From contig JAABTL010000011.1 in assembly GCA_011389865.1 (NCBI GenBank), forward strand, positions 18,860-82,859: a DNA stretch of 64,000 bases. The letters are read 5' to 3'. How positions within the stretch are numbered: the first letter of the stretch is position 1; the number at the start of each line of letters is the position of its first letter. This document shows, one piece after another, positions 24,514-34,016 of the stretch. This DNA is from Trueperaceae bacterium. GTDB lineage: Bacteria > Deinococcota > Deinococci > Deinococcales > Trueperaceae. The position numbers and the translations under genes were made by a program. The notes below the pieces were generated by a model that saw nothing but the letters and a program-made list of their open reading frames with translations, was not told the DNA's origin and did no database searches.

Positions 24514-25722
24514 ATGGCTCGCAAACTGCACCGACCCGCCTTCGAGCGCGCACAGGTCGCCGTCCTCACAGGCCGCCTGCAAGAACCCCGCCGCTTCATC
24601 CAGGTCGTGGCGGGTCCGCGTCAGGTCGGCAAGACGACACTGGTCACCCAGGCGCTCGCGCGGCTCGATGTTCCCCACGTCTTCGTCTCGGCCGACGAGC
24701 CCACACTCCGCGATACCGCCTGGTTGGCGGCCCAATGGGAGCGCGCGCGGGCCGAGGCCAAGCGGTCACCGGAAGGCGCGATCCTGGCGGTCGACGAGGT
24801 CCAGAAGGCGGCGCATTGGTCCGAGACCGTGAAGCGACTGTGGGACGAGGATGGCCGCCGGGGCCTGGCGCTGCACGTCGTCCTGCTCGGTTCGTCACCG
24901 CTGCTCGTGCAGCAGGGTCTGACGGAGAGCCTGGCAGGCCGCTTCGAGGTCGTGCGCGCGCCCCACTGGTCGTTGGCCGAGATGCGCGCCGCGTTCGGCT
25001 TCGACCTCGAGGCCTACCTCAGGTTCGGCGGCTACCCCGGCGCGGCGCCGCTCGTCGGCGATCCCGAACGCTGGCGGCGGTATCTCCTCGACGCGTTGAT
25101 CGAGACGACGATCGCGCGCGACGTGCTGCTCATGACCCGGGTGGACAAGCCCGCCCTCCTGCGCCGCACGTTCGAGCTCGGTTGCAGGTACTCCGGCCAG
25201 ATCCTGTCCTACACGAAGATGCTCGGCCAGCTCCAGGAGGCCGGCAACACCACCACCCTCGCCCACTACCTCGACTTGTTGGCGGGCGCGGGCATGCTGA
25301 CCGGCCTGTCGAAGTACGCGGGGGCGGTCGTCCGCCAGCGAGGCTCCAGCCCCAAGCTCCAGGTGTTCAACACGGCGCTGATGTCCGCGATCGCCGGACG
25401 ACTCGACGCCCCGCCGGAATCGGCGTTCCGCGGCCGCCTCGCCGAGTCGGCGGTCGGCGCCCATCTGGTGAACGCCGCGACCGACCACGAGCTCGAGGTC
25501 TTCTACTGGCGCGAGCGCGACCGCGAGGTCGACTTCGTCGTCAAGTCGGGGCCCGACCTGCTGGCGATCGAGGTGAAGAGCGGCGCGGCCCGGACGCACC
25601 GGCCCGGCCTGGACGCCTTCACCCGCGCCTTCCCGCGGGCGCGCCCGCTCGTCGTCGGCGGCGATGGCGTCCCGCTGGAGGCGTTCCTGGAGCGACCCGT
25701 GCGGTCGTGGCTCGTGGCGTGA
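24514..25722 (+). CDS. AAA ATPase with DUF4143 C-terminal domain
   Basis: Protein of 402 aa. Walker A GPRQVGKT is at residues 34-41 and Walker B ILAVDEVQ at 90-97; GSSPLLV...SLAGR near 126-144 is the third conserved block of this ATPase group. The C-terminal part ends in a DUF4143/nuclease-like segment, [17 protein letters not shown] followed by LLAIEVKSG, whose D...EVK pattern resembles PD-(D/E)XK nucleases. These proteins are widespread, often single genes near toxin-antitoxin or mobile loci; their role is not established. It splits the galactoside locus between the oxidoreductases and galT, and has its own AT-rich palindrome, suggesting insertion. Confidence 0.85.
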   Translation: MARKLHRPAFERAQVAVLTGRLQEPRRFIQVVAGPRQVGKTTLVTQALARLDVPHVFVSADEPTLRDTAWLAAQWERARAEAKRSPEGAILAVDEVQKAAHWSETVKRLWDEDGRRGLALHVVLLGSSPLLVQQGLTESLAGRFEVVRAPHWSLAEMRAAFGFDLEAYLRFGGYPGAAPLVGDPERWRRYLLDALIETTIARDVLLMTRVDKPALLRRTFELGCRYSGQILSYTKMLGQLQEAGNTTTLAHYLDLLAGAGMLTGLSKYAGAVVRQRGSSPKLQVFNTALMSAIAGRLDAPPESAFRGRLAESAVGAHLVNAATDHELEVFYWRERDREVDFVVKSGPDLLAIEVKSGAARTHRPGLDAFTRAFPRARPLVVGGDGVPLEAFLERPVRSWLVA

Positions 25723-25775
25723 AGCGGTCGCGCAGTGCGTACCTCCCCCGCCAGATGCGCGATGATCGACACAAG

Positions 25776-26828
25776 ATGACCGTCTTCGATCCCAGCGACC
25801 ACCCCCACCGCCGCTACGACCCCCTGCGCGACCAGTGGGTGCTCGTGTCGCCCCACCGCACCAAGCGCCCATGGCAGGGCCAGACGGAGACGCCGCCCGC
25901 CGACGAGAAGCCGCGCCACGATCCGGACTGCTACCTCTGCCCGGGCAACGCCCGCGCCGGAGGCCACCGCAACCCCGACTACGACGGCACCTTCGTGTTC
26001 ACCAACGACTTCGCCGCGCTGCTGCCCGACGTGCCTCCGGCGCCCGCAGACCGCGATCCGCTCTTCCGCGTCGAGGCCGTGCCCGGCACCTGCCGCGTCA
26101 TCTGCTTCTCGCCGCGCCACGACCTGACCTTCTGTCAGTTGCCCGTCGCCGACATCCGCCGCGTCGTCGACCTGTGGGCCGACCAGACCACCGAACTCGG
26201 CCGCAGCTACCGCTGGGTGCAGGTGTTCGAGAACAAGGGCCAGCTGATGGGCGCCTCGAACCCCCACCCCCACGGCCAGATCTGGGCGCTCGACGCGCTG
26301 CCGACCGAGGTGGCCCGCGAGGACGCCAGCCAGCGGCGCTGGCTCGAGCAGCACGGGGGCGTCCTGCTGCTCGATGTCGCGCGCGAGGAACTCGCGCGCG
26401 GCGAACGCGTGGTGGTGGCGAACGACCACTGGGTCGCGCTGGTTCCCTTCTGGGCGACCTGGCCGTTCGAGCTCATGCTGCTGCCGCACGCGCGCCACGT
26501 CGCCCGCCTGGCCGACCTCACGGACGCGGAGCGCGACGCCCTCGCCGACGTCGCCAAGCGCGCCTTCACGCGCCTCGACAACCTCTTCCGCACCTCGTTC
26601 GCCTACTCGTTCGGCTGGCACGGCGCCCCCTTCGCCGACGACGCCGCCATCGACGCCTGGCAGCTCCACGCCCACGTCTACCCGCCGCTGCTGCGCTCCG
26701 CCACCGTGCGCAAGTTCATGGTCGGCTTCGAGCTGCTCGCCGAGCCGCAGCGCGACCTGACGCCGGAACAGGCGGCCGAGCGGCTGCGATCGCTCTCGGA
26801 CGTCCACTACCTCGAGGCGGAACGATGA
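25776..26828 (+). CDS. galT: Galactose-1-phosphate uridylyltransferase
   Basis: Leloir-pathway enzyme of 350 aa, exchanging UMP between UDP-glucose and galactose-1-phosphate. The active-site motif [10 protein letters not shown] holds the nucleophile His166. Zinc ligands Cys52 and Cys55 (CYLCPGN) are present, as is HVYPPLLRS near the C-terminus. The ATG at 25776 gives the usual start ([14 protein letters not shown]); an upstream frame continues into the ATPase region and is a shadow. GATGAT 9 nt upstream may be a -10 box. It overlaps galK by 4 bp. Confidence 0.96.
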   Translation: MTVFDPSDHPHRRYDPLRDQWVLVSPHRTKRPWQGQTETPPADEKPRHDPDCYLCPGNARAGGHRNPDYDGTFVFTNDFAALLPDVPPAPADRDPLFRVEAVPGTCRVICFSPRHDLTFCQLPVADIRRVVDLWADQTTELGRSYRWVQVFENKGQLMGASNPHPHGQIWALDALPTEVAREDASQRRWLEQHGGVLLLDVAREELARGERVVVANDHWVALVPFWATWPFELMLLPHARHVARLADLTDAERDALADVAKRAFTRLDNLFRTSFAYSFGWHGAPFADDAAIDAWQLHAHVYPPLLRSATVRKFMVGFELLAEPQRDLTPEQAAERLRSLSDVHYLEAER

Positions 26829-28051
26829 GCGCCGGCCGCGACGGCGCCGCTCCGACCCGTGAGGAGCACCCGCGCGAGCGGGCGGTCGCCGCCTTCACGG
26901 CTGCATACGGCCGCTCGCCCACCCATCTCGTGCGCGCCCCGGGCCGCGTCAACCTGATCGGCGAGCACACCGACTACAACGACGGCTTCGTGCTGCCGAT
27001 GGCGCTGGAGCGGGCCGCGTGGATCGCGCTCGTGCCGCGCGCCGACGGCGTGGTGCGGCTGGCGGCCGACGACCTCGACCAGCAGGGCACCTTCGCCGTG
27101 GCCACGGCCCGCTCGCGCGACGCCCGCGGCGACGCTCGCGACCCGCAAGGCGGCTGGCTCGAGTACCCCCGGGGCGTCGCTTGGGCCCTCCAGGACATGG
27201 GTTACACGCTCACGGGGTTCGACGGCGCGCTCGCGTCCGACGTCCCGCGGGGCGCCGGCCTCTCCTCGTCCGCCGCGGTCGAGCTGGCGGTGGCGGCGGC
27301 CTTCGCCGCCTCGAGCGGGTTCGTCTGGGACCCGCCCGCCATCGCCCGCGCGATGCAGCGCGTCGAGAACCTGTGGGTCGGCGTCCAGAGCGGGATCATG
27401 GACCAGCTGATCGGCGCCGCCGGCGTCGCGGGTCACGCGCTGCTGATCGACTGCCGCGACCTCAGCCTGCGCCCCGTGCCGCTGCCGGACGGCGTCGCCG
27501 TGGTGGTGCTCGACACCGATACCCGCCGCACCCTCGTGGGCAGCGCCTACGACGATCGGCGGGCCGCCTGCACGCGGGTGGCGCGCGAGCTCGGCGTGGA
27601 CGCGCTGCGCGACGCCGACGCGGGCGACCTGGCGGCGGCCACCGAGCGGCTCGACGCGGTCGACCTGCGACGCGCCCGGCACGTCATCGGCGAGAACGCC
27701 CGCACGCTCGAGGCGGCCGACGCGCTCGCCGCCGGCGACGTGGCGCGCCTCGGCAGGCTGATGGACGTGAGCCACGAGAGCCTACGCGACGACTACGAGG
27801 TGTCGTCGCCCGCGCTCGACGCGATCGTCACCGCCGCGCGGGCCGCGCCCGGCTGCCTCGGTTCGCGCATGACCGGCGCGGGCTTCGGCGGCTGCGCCGT
27901 GGCGCTCGTGGGACGCGACGACGTCGAGGCCTTCGTGGCGACGACCGCCGACGCCTACCGCGCGGCGACCGGTCACGAGGCCCGCGCCTACGTCAGCGCC
28001 GCGGCCGGCGGCGCGGGCCAGGAGCCGCTGGACGACGCGGAGAACGCCTAG
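26825..28051 (+). CDS. galK: Galactokinase
   Basis: GHMP-family kinase of 408 aa that phosphorylates galactose at C1. The signature [20 protein letters not shown] near residue 40 is the galactokinase motif; [15 protein letters not shown] near 140 is the ATP loop, and [15 protein letters not shown] near 345 is the third GHMP motif. Start fixed by the ATGA overlap with galT. It completes galactose entry to the Leloir pathway; galE is not in the window. Its TAG stop shares CTAG (28048-28051) with the convergent hydrolase gene. Confidence 0.97.
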   Translation: MSAGRDGAAPTREEHPRERAVAAFTAAYGRSPTHLVRAPGRVNLIGEHTDYNDGFVLPMALERAAWIALVPRADGVVRLAADDLDQQGTFAVATARSRDARGDARDPQGGWLEYPRGVAWALQDMGYTLTGFDGALASDVPRGAGLSSSAAVELAVAAAFAASSGFVWDPPAIARAMQRVENLWVGVQSGIMDQLIGAAGVAGHALLIDCRDLSLRPVPLPDGVAVVVLDTDTRRTLVGSAYDDRRAACTRVARELGVDALRDADAGDLAAATERLDAVDLRRARHVIGENARTLEAADALAAGDVARLGRLMDVSHESLRDDYEVSSPALDAIVTAARAAPGCLGSRMTGAGFGGCAVALVGRDDVEAFVATTADAYRAATGHEARAYVSAAAGGAGQEPLDDAENA

Positions 28052-29508
28052 GGCACCGAGGTCGCGACCCGCAACGGCGGCGCGACGACCGCCGCCACCT
28101 CGTCGATCGCTTCTGCCGCGTCGTTCGTGATCGCCGCCACCAGCGAGCGCCCCACCGCCCGCACCGCCGCCATCGCCGCTTCCTTGTCGACCGGCCCGAC
28201 GCTGTGGCCGATGCGCTGCGCCAGCCAACTCGACACCAGGTGCATGGTGTCGTTGAGGTCGTGGTGGCCGCCCTCCTCGAGGACGAGGGCCAGCACCGGC
28301 GCCGCCGAGGCGTCCGCGAAGCGCGCGAAGCGGTCGCCGTTGGTGGGCGCGAAGTAGCCGAGCGCCGGATCCGAGTCGACGACGACGAGTGGCCGCTCGC
28401 TGCCCGACTCCAGGCGTGCCGGGTCGACCGGTCCCCACCACGGATCGAGTGCCAACACCGCGACGCAGCCGTCCCAGGCGTGGCACACGTCGACCGCGAC
28501 CCCGCCGCCGGTCGAGTGGCCGATCGCGACGACGCGCTCGAGGTCGACGGCACTCACGAACGGGGCGAGATCGCTCACCGGCGCCAGGTCCCGCAGGACG
28601 CGGAGGAGGGTGAGCGTGTCGGCCGTCCAGCGCGACCCCAGGGCCGCGACCGCGTCGGCGTACCCCGGCACGTCGGCTGCAGGCAGGCCGACGTACGGCA
28701 ACGTCGTCCCGTCGGGCAGGCTCGTCCCGAGCGCATCGCCCGGGTGGTCGATGGCGGCCACCACCGCGCCATGGCTCGCCAACTCCTCGACGAGGAAGGT
28801 GTTCTGCTGGCGGAATCCGCCCAGTCCGTGGTCGAAGGTGACCAGCGGCCAGCCGGACGCCTCGGGCGCGGGCGCCGGCTCGGCCGACCAGGTCGCATGG
28901 GTGCGGACCAGCGCGAGGTGGCCGGCCGCGAACGCCGGCAAGCCACCGCTGGAGGCCACGGCCGGCAGCACGGCGTCGGCACGATCGATCCATGGCGCGT
29001 CGGCGGGCGGCGGCGGGTCGGCCGCGACCGGGTACCACAGGCGCGCCATGCTGCGTCGCCCCGTCTCGACCGTGCCGTCCACCAGGACCGCGTCCGGCAA
29101 CGCCAGCACGAACGACACGCTCCCCACCGCCCACGGCCCCGTGGGGGCCGGGAGGACCGGCACCGGCAGCAGCATGGGAACGGCCGCCGTCGGCAGCCAC
29201 AGCAGGGTCCACAGCAGCGCCCGACCCCAGGGGCGGGGCCGCCGCCTGCGCCGGTTGGCGCCCCGCCGGCCCAGAACCGCCTTCGCGTGGGGCCGCTCCC
29301 AAGGCAACACCAGCACAACCACCACGGCCGCGAGGTAGGTCGGTCCCAGCGACCAACGCGGCCCCTCCAACGCGAGGTGCGCGATCCACGCGCCGCCGGC
29401 GGCGACCGCGAACACGCTCCGCCACGCCGCGCCCGCCTCCCCTCGGACGAGCATGCTGATGATGCGACCGGCCACCGCCGCGACCAGCAGCCACTCGAGG
29501 GGCCTCAC
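28048..29508 (-). CDS. Membrane-anchored alpha/beta hydrolase (PAF-acetylhydrolase-like)
   Basis: Protein of 486 aa. The first about 115 residues contain three to four hydrophobic segments separated by an Arg-rich loop ([11 protein letters not shown]), so the N-terminus is membrane-embedded. The rest is an alpha/beta hydrolase: TFDHGLGGFRQQN (oxyanion region), nucleophile Ser in AIGHSTGGGVAVDVC, and a likely catalytic His in EEGGHHDLND. The layout resembles platelet-activating-factor acetylhydrolase-like lipases. The GTG start overlaps the CoA-transferase stop by 4 bp (GTGA). Substrate unknown; a lipid ester is plausible. Confidence 0.8.
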   Translation of the reverse strand: MRPLEWLLVAAVAGRIISMLVRGEAGAAWRSVFAVAAGGAWIAHLALEGPRWSLGPTYLAAVVVVLVLPWERPHAKAVLGRRGANRRRRRPRPWGRALLWTLLWLPTAAVPMLLPVPVLPAPTGPWAVGSVSFVLALPDAVLVDGTVETGRRSMARLWYPVAADPPPPADAPWIDRADAVLPAVASSGGLPAFAAGHLALVRTHATWSAEPAPAPEASGWPLVTFDHGLGGFRQQNTFLVEELASHGAVVAAIDHPGDALGTSLPDGTTLPYVGLPAADVPGYADAVAALGSRWTADTLTLLRVLRDLAPVSDLAPFVSAVDLERVVAIGHSTGGGVAVDVCHAWDGCVAVLALDPWWGPVDPARLESGSERPLVVVDSDPALGYFAPTNGDRFARFADASAAPVLALVLEEGGHHDLNDTMHLVSSWLAQRIGHSVGPVDKEAAMAAVRAVGRSLVAAITNDAAEAIDEVAAVVAPPLRVATSVP

Positions 29509-30851
29509 CCGCTGCGACCCCCGGCCCCGTCGGCGCCGCCCAGCCGGAGCACCCCCGCCTCCGCGAGCGTGGCGATCTCCTCGTCGCTCACGCCCAGCGC
29601 CTCGCGCAGCACCTCGGCCGTGTGCTCGCCCAGCAGCGGCGACGGGCCCGGCGGCAGCGCCGCGGCCCCGAACGGGCTCGCCAGCGTCGGGATCGGGCCG
29701 GCGACCGGGTCGTCGACCGTCGCCACCATGCCCCGCGCGACCACCTGCGGATCGGCCAGTGCCTCGGGCAGCGTCAGCACCGGTGTCGCGGGCACCCCCG
29801 CCGCCACCAGGCGCTCGACCCAAACGGCCCGGTCCGCCGTTGCGAAACGGTCCGCCAGCGCCCCCACCAAGTCCTCGCGATGACGCAGGCGGGCTGCGTT
29901 GGTGGCGAAGCGCTCGTCGTCGGCCCAGCCCGGCTCGCCCACCACCGCGGCGACGCGGGCGAACTGCGTGTCGTTGCCGCAGGCGAGCACGAACGGCGCG
30001 TCGGCCGCCTCGAACGCCTGGTACGGCACGATGTGCGGGTGTGCGCTGCCCAGCCGCGCGGGCGCGGCGCCCGTCAGCAACGTCGCCTGCGCCTGGTTCA
30101 CCAGGCTCGCGAGCGCCACGTCGAGCAGCGAAAGGTCGAGGTGCCGGCCGAGGCCCCCGGCGTCGCGCGCCCGCAGCGCGGCCAGCACGCCGACCGCCGC
30201 ATGCAACCCGGTCAGTACATCGATCCACGCGACCGCCAGCTTGACGGGCGGACCGTCCGGCTCCCCGGTGGCCGCCATCAGACCCGAGATCGCCTGCAGC
30301 GCGGCGTCGTACCCGGGCTCGCGCGACCGCGGGCCGGTCTGGCCGAAGCCGGTGATCGAGCAGGTCACCAACCGCGGCTCAGCCGCGCGCAGCGTCCCGC
30401 TGTCGAGCCCGTAGCGCGCCAGGTCGCCGGCCTTGAAGTTGTCGATCACGACGTCGGCCCGCAGCGCCAGCCGGCGCACCAGGTCCGCGCCCCGCGGATC
30501 CTTCAGGTTCACGCAGATGCTGCGCTTGTGGCGGTTGGTGCTGAGGAAATAGGCCGATCGGGGCTCACGCCCCGATCGGCTTGGCAGATCGGCAGAGCCG
30601 ATCTGCACGGCGCACGCGGACACGACCTCACGGCTCGTTCTGCTTGGCAGATCGGCAGAGCCGATCTGCTTGGTGAATCGGGGCGCTCGCCCCGATTCAC
30701 ACGCGAAGGGGGGTCCCCACCCGCGCGTGTCGTCGCCGCGGGGCGGTTCGATCTTCCACACCGTCGCGCCGAGGTCGGCCAGCACCTGGGTGGCGTAGGG
30801 ACCGGCCAGGACGCGCGAGAGGTCGAGCACGACGACGCCGGAGAGGTCCAC
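29505..30851 (-). CDS. CaiB/BaiF-family CoA transferase with in-frame palindromic insertion
   Basis: Family III CoA transferase, 448 aa. The start MDLSGVVVLDLSRVLAGPYATQVLADLGA and later YFLSTNRHKRSICVNLKDPRG, PGYDAALQAISGLM and GNDTQFARVAAVVG are typical family blocks; a catalytic Asp is expected near DVL(T)GLHAAVGVL. The family averages about 400 aa. Residues 51-99 do not belong to it: they are encoded by stacked hairpins (30553-30700) and include two identical decapeptides QIGSADLPSR. The insertion falls on a surface loop between GWGPPFA and SAYFLS. Reading frame and catalytic blocks are intact, so activity may be kept. GTG start with a leaderless TAGACT box. Confidence 0.88.
   Translation of the reverse strand: MDLSGVVVLDLSRVLAGPYATQVLADLGATVWKIEPPRGDDTRGWGPPFACESGRAPRFTKQIGSADLPSRTSREVVSACAVQIGSADLPSRSGREPRSAYFLSTNRHKRSICVNLKDPRGADLVRRLALRADVVIDNFKAGDLARYGLDSGTLRAAEPRLVTCSITGFGQTGPRSREPGYDAALQAISGLMAATGEPDGPPVKLAVAWIDVLTGLHAAVGVLAALRARDAGGLGRHLDLSLLDVALASLVNQAQATLLTGAAPARLGSAHPHIVPYQAFEAADAPFVLACGNDTQFARVAAVVGEPGWADDERFATNAARLRHREDLVGALADRFATADRAVWVERLVAAGVPATPVLTLPEALADPQVVARGMVATVDDPVAGPIPTLASPFGAAALPPGPSPLLGEHTAEVLREALGVSDEEIATLAEAGVLRLGGADGAGGRSG
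30553..30700. repeat. Stacked palindromic element inserted in a coding sequence
   Basis: Four perfect hairpins lie in 148 bp. H1 (30553-30580) and H4 (30673-30700) have 12-bp stems and share the core ATCGGGGC-N4-GCCCCGAT. H2 (30584-30606) and H3 (30647-30669) are identical, with arms GCAGATCGGC and GCCGATCTGC around AGA. H1-H2 and H3-H4 are each joined by TTG. A 28-bp direct repeat (30579-30606 and 30642-30669) has a 63-bp period, a multiple of three, and the whole element is open in the CoA-transferase frame. Confidence 0.9.
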
Positions 30852-30856
30852 GCCGG

Positions 30857-30862
30857 AGTCTA
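30857..30862 (-). promoter_or_regulatory. Leaderless -10 box TAGACT before the CoA-transferase gene
   Basis: TAGACT on the minus strand ends 5 nt before the GTG at 30851. The rest of the 156-bp gap to the GDPD gene shows no clear feature. Confidence 0.5.
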
Positions 30863-31007
30863 CCGCGCACCTGGCGGACGCCGCCGGGCCGCTCAGGTCA
30901 GGCCGCCCGGTGCCTTCGCGGCGACGGCAACGGGCGTCGCGTGCGGTCGGCTGGAGCGAGTGGCCCGACGCACGCGAGCGACAGCGCGCCGCAATCGGCG
31001 CTCCGGT

Positions 31008-31916
31008 TCAGCGCCCCAACAGGGCGAGTGCCAGGTCGGGCCGGTCCGTGATGATCCCGCCCACGCCCAGGTCGAGCAGCCGGCGCATCTCGGCCTCGTC
31101 GTTGATCGTCCACACGTCGAGGCGAACGTTGCGCTCGCGCAGGCCGCGCACCATCCTGGGCGTGACGATCTCGACCCTGCCCTGCCGCACGGGCACCTGG
31201 AACGCGTCCGCCGCCGGCAGCGTCCAGCGGCCTACGAACAGCAGGTTGAAGGTGTAGAAGTCGCGCACCTCGCCCGGTCCGGCCGAGGTGGCGACCTCCG
31301 GGCACGCCTGCCGGAAGGCCGAGAGGTTGGCGTCGTGGAAGGACGCCACCATCACCGAGTCGACCCGATCGGCCGCGCGGATGACCTCGCAGGTCAACTC
31401 GGGAACGCGCGGGTCGAGCGCCTTCATGTCGAGGTTGACGCCGACCGTCGGGAAGGCCTCGAGCACCTCGGCGAGGGTTGGGATGGCGTGGCCCTCCCCG
31501 CGGTGGGGGAAGACGTCGGCGGGACCGCCCGGCGGGCGCCAGCGGTAGGCGGCGTCCAGCGCGCGGAGCTCGTCGAGGGTCTTCTCCGCCACGGCGCCCG
31601 TTCCGTCCGTGGTGCGGTCGACGGTGTCGTCGTGGATCACCACCACCACGCCGTCGGCGGTGACCTGGGTGTCGAGCTCCAGGACGTCGACGCCCAGCGC
31701 GACGGCGCCCTCGAACGCGCGCATGGTGTTGCCGGGCCACAGGTGGTCGCCGCCCTGGTGGGCGTGGACGTGGACCCGGTCGGCGAGGAAATCGGTGTAG
31801 TAGGGGCGCGCCTCGCGCTGCTCGCCGAGGGCGGCACCGGTCAGGTAGACGACGGCGAGGAGGACGACGAGCGCACCGAGCACCCGCGCCAGGCGATCGG
31901 TGAAAGGCCTAGGCAT
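31008..31916 (-). CDS. Glycerophosphodiester phosphodiesterase-family protein
   Basis: Predicted GDPD-family hydrolase of 302 aa with an N-terminal membrane segment (about 10-30) that places it outside the cytoplasm. The fold signature is recognisable: AHQGGDHLWPGNTMRAFE, then LELDTQVTADGVVVVIHDDTVDRTTDG with Glu80, Asp82 and His95. Family positions that differ are Gln54 (usually Arg of HRG), Gly62 (usually Glu of PENT), and Asp in VNLDMK (usually Glu). The catalytic histidines remain, so activity is possible but substrate or metal use may be altered. Leaderless TAACAT box before the ATG. It would release glycerol-3-phosphate from phospholipid head groups. Confidence 0.85.
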   Translation of the reverse strand: MPRPFTDRLARVLGALVVLLAVVYLTGAALGEQREARPYYTDFLADRVHVHAHQGGDHLWPGNTMRAFEGAVALGVDVLELDTQVTADGVVVVIHDDTVDRTTDGTGAVAEKTLDELRALDAAYRWRPPGGPADVFPHRGEGHAIPTLAEVLEAFPTVGVNLDMKALDPRVPELTCEVIRAADRVDSVMVASFHDANLSAFRQACPEVATSAGPGEVRDFYTFNLLFVGRWTLPAADAFQVPVRQGRVEIVTPRMVRGLRERNVRLDVWTINDEAEMRRLLDLGVGGIITDRPDLALALLGR

Positions 31917-31922
31917 GGGCGC

Positions 31923-31928
31923 ATGTTA
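31923..31928 (-). promoter_or_regulatory. Leaderless -10 box TAACAT before the GDPD gene
   Basis: TAACAT on the minus strand ends 6 nt before the ATG at 31916, supporting that start. Confidence 0.5.
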
Positions 31929-31970
31929 CGCAGCGACGAGCGCTTCGGCCAGCCCAGACGAACGGGTCCG

Positions 31971-32042
31971 CCCGGTTCCTGGCGGGCACCCGAGTTCGGG
32001 CGGGCGCCCGGTTCCTGGCGGGCGCCCGAGTTCGGGCGGGCA
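31971..32042. repeat. Two tandem 36-bp repeats
   Basis: Two copies (31971-32006 and 32007-32042) agree at 34 of 36 positions. Each contains the palindromic core CCCGA-GT-TCGGG. They lie in the 183-bp gap between sigA and the GDPD gene, with no gene inside. Confidence 0.85.
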
Positions 32043-32046
32043 CTCG

Positions 32047-32082
32047 GACGAACGCCGCGCCCACCCTGGCGCGGCGTTCGTC
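32047..32082 (-). terminator. Hairpin downstream of sigA, possible terminator
   Basis: A perfect 15-bp stem (32047-32061 with 32068-32082, 6-nt loop) begins 17 nt after the sigA stop. There is no T-tract, so intrinsic termination is uncertain; mRNA 3'-end protection is an alternative. Confidence 0.5.
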
Positions 32083-32099
32083 GCGCATGCGTCGCGCGT

Positions 32100-33791
<1,692 letters not shown>

Positions 33792-33975
33792 CTTGCCTCC
33801 TCGGGATGTCGACCGGATCAGGGTTCGCCGGCCGCGTGCGTGGCGCGGCATGCGACGAAAGCCGGGCCAGCGGGTGGCCCGGCGAATGGACCAGAGAATC
33901 TACCACGCCGGGCGCCCAGGCGTGGCCTCCGATGAACGGTCCCCTCGTGTCGTGCGGTCAGCGGGTGCGGCGGGT

Positions 33976-34005
33976 GCAGAGCCCGCGGGCGCAGAGCCCG
34001 CGGGC
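33976..34005. repeat. Two tandem 15-bp repeats
   Basis: GCAGAGCCCGCGGGC occurs twice back to back in the 225-bp gap between gnd and sigA. Each holds the palindrome GCCCGCGGGC. The start GCAGAGCC also occurs in the hairpins of the element at 30553-30700. The remaining gap shows only a 7-bp CCACGCC/GGCGTGG inverted repeat near 33903. Confidence 0.7.
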
Positions 34006-34016
34006 GGCGCCCTTCG

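Noticed and set aside
30553..30700. A transposase-less insertion sequence end or tandem attenuators
   Set aside because: No transposase fragment or clear target duplication was seen, and the hairpins lack T-tracts and lie mid-gene, so a palindromic repeat element fits better.
31971..32042. CRISPR-like repeat
   Set aside because: Only two adjacent copies without spacers; no cas gene in the window.
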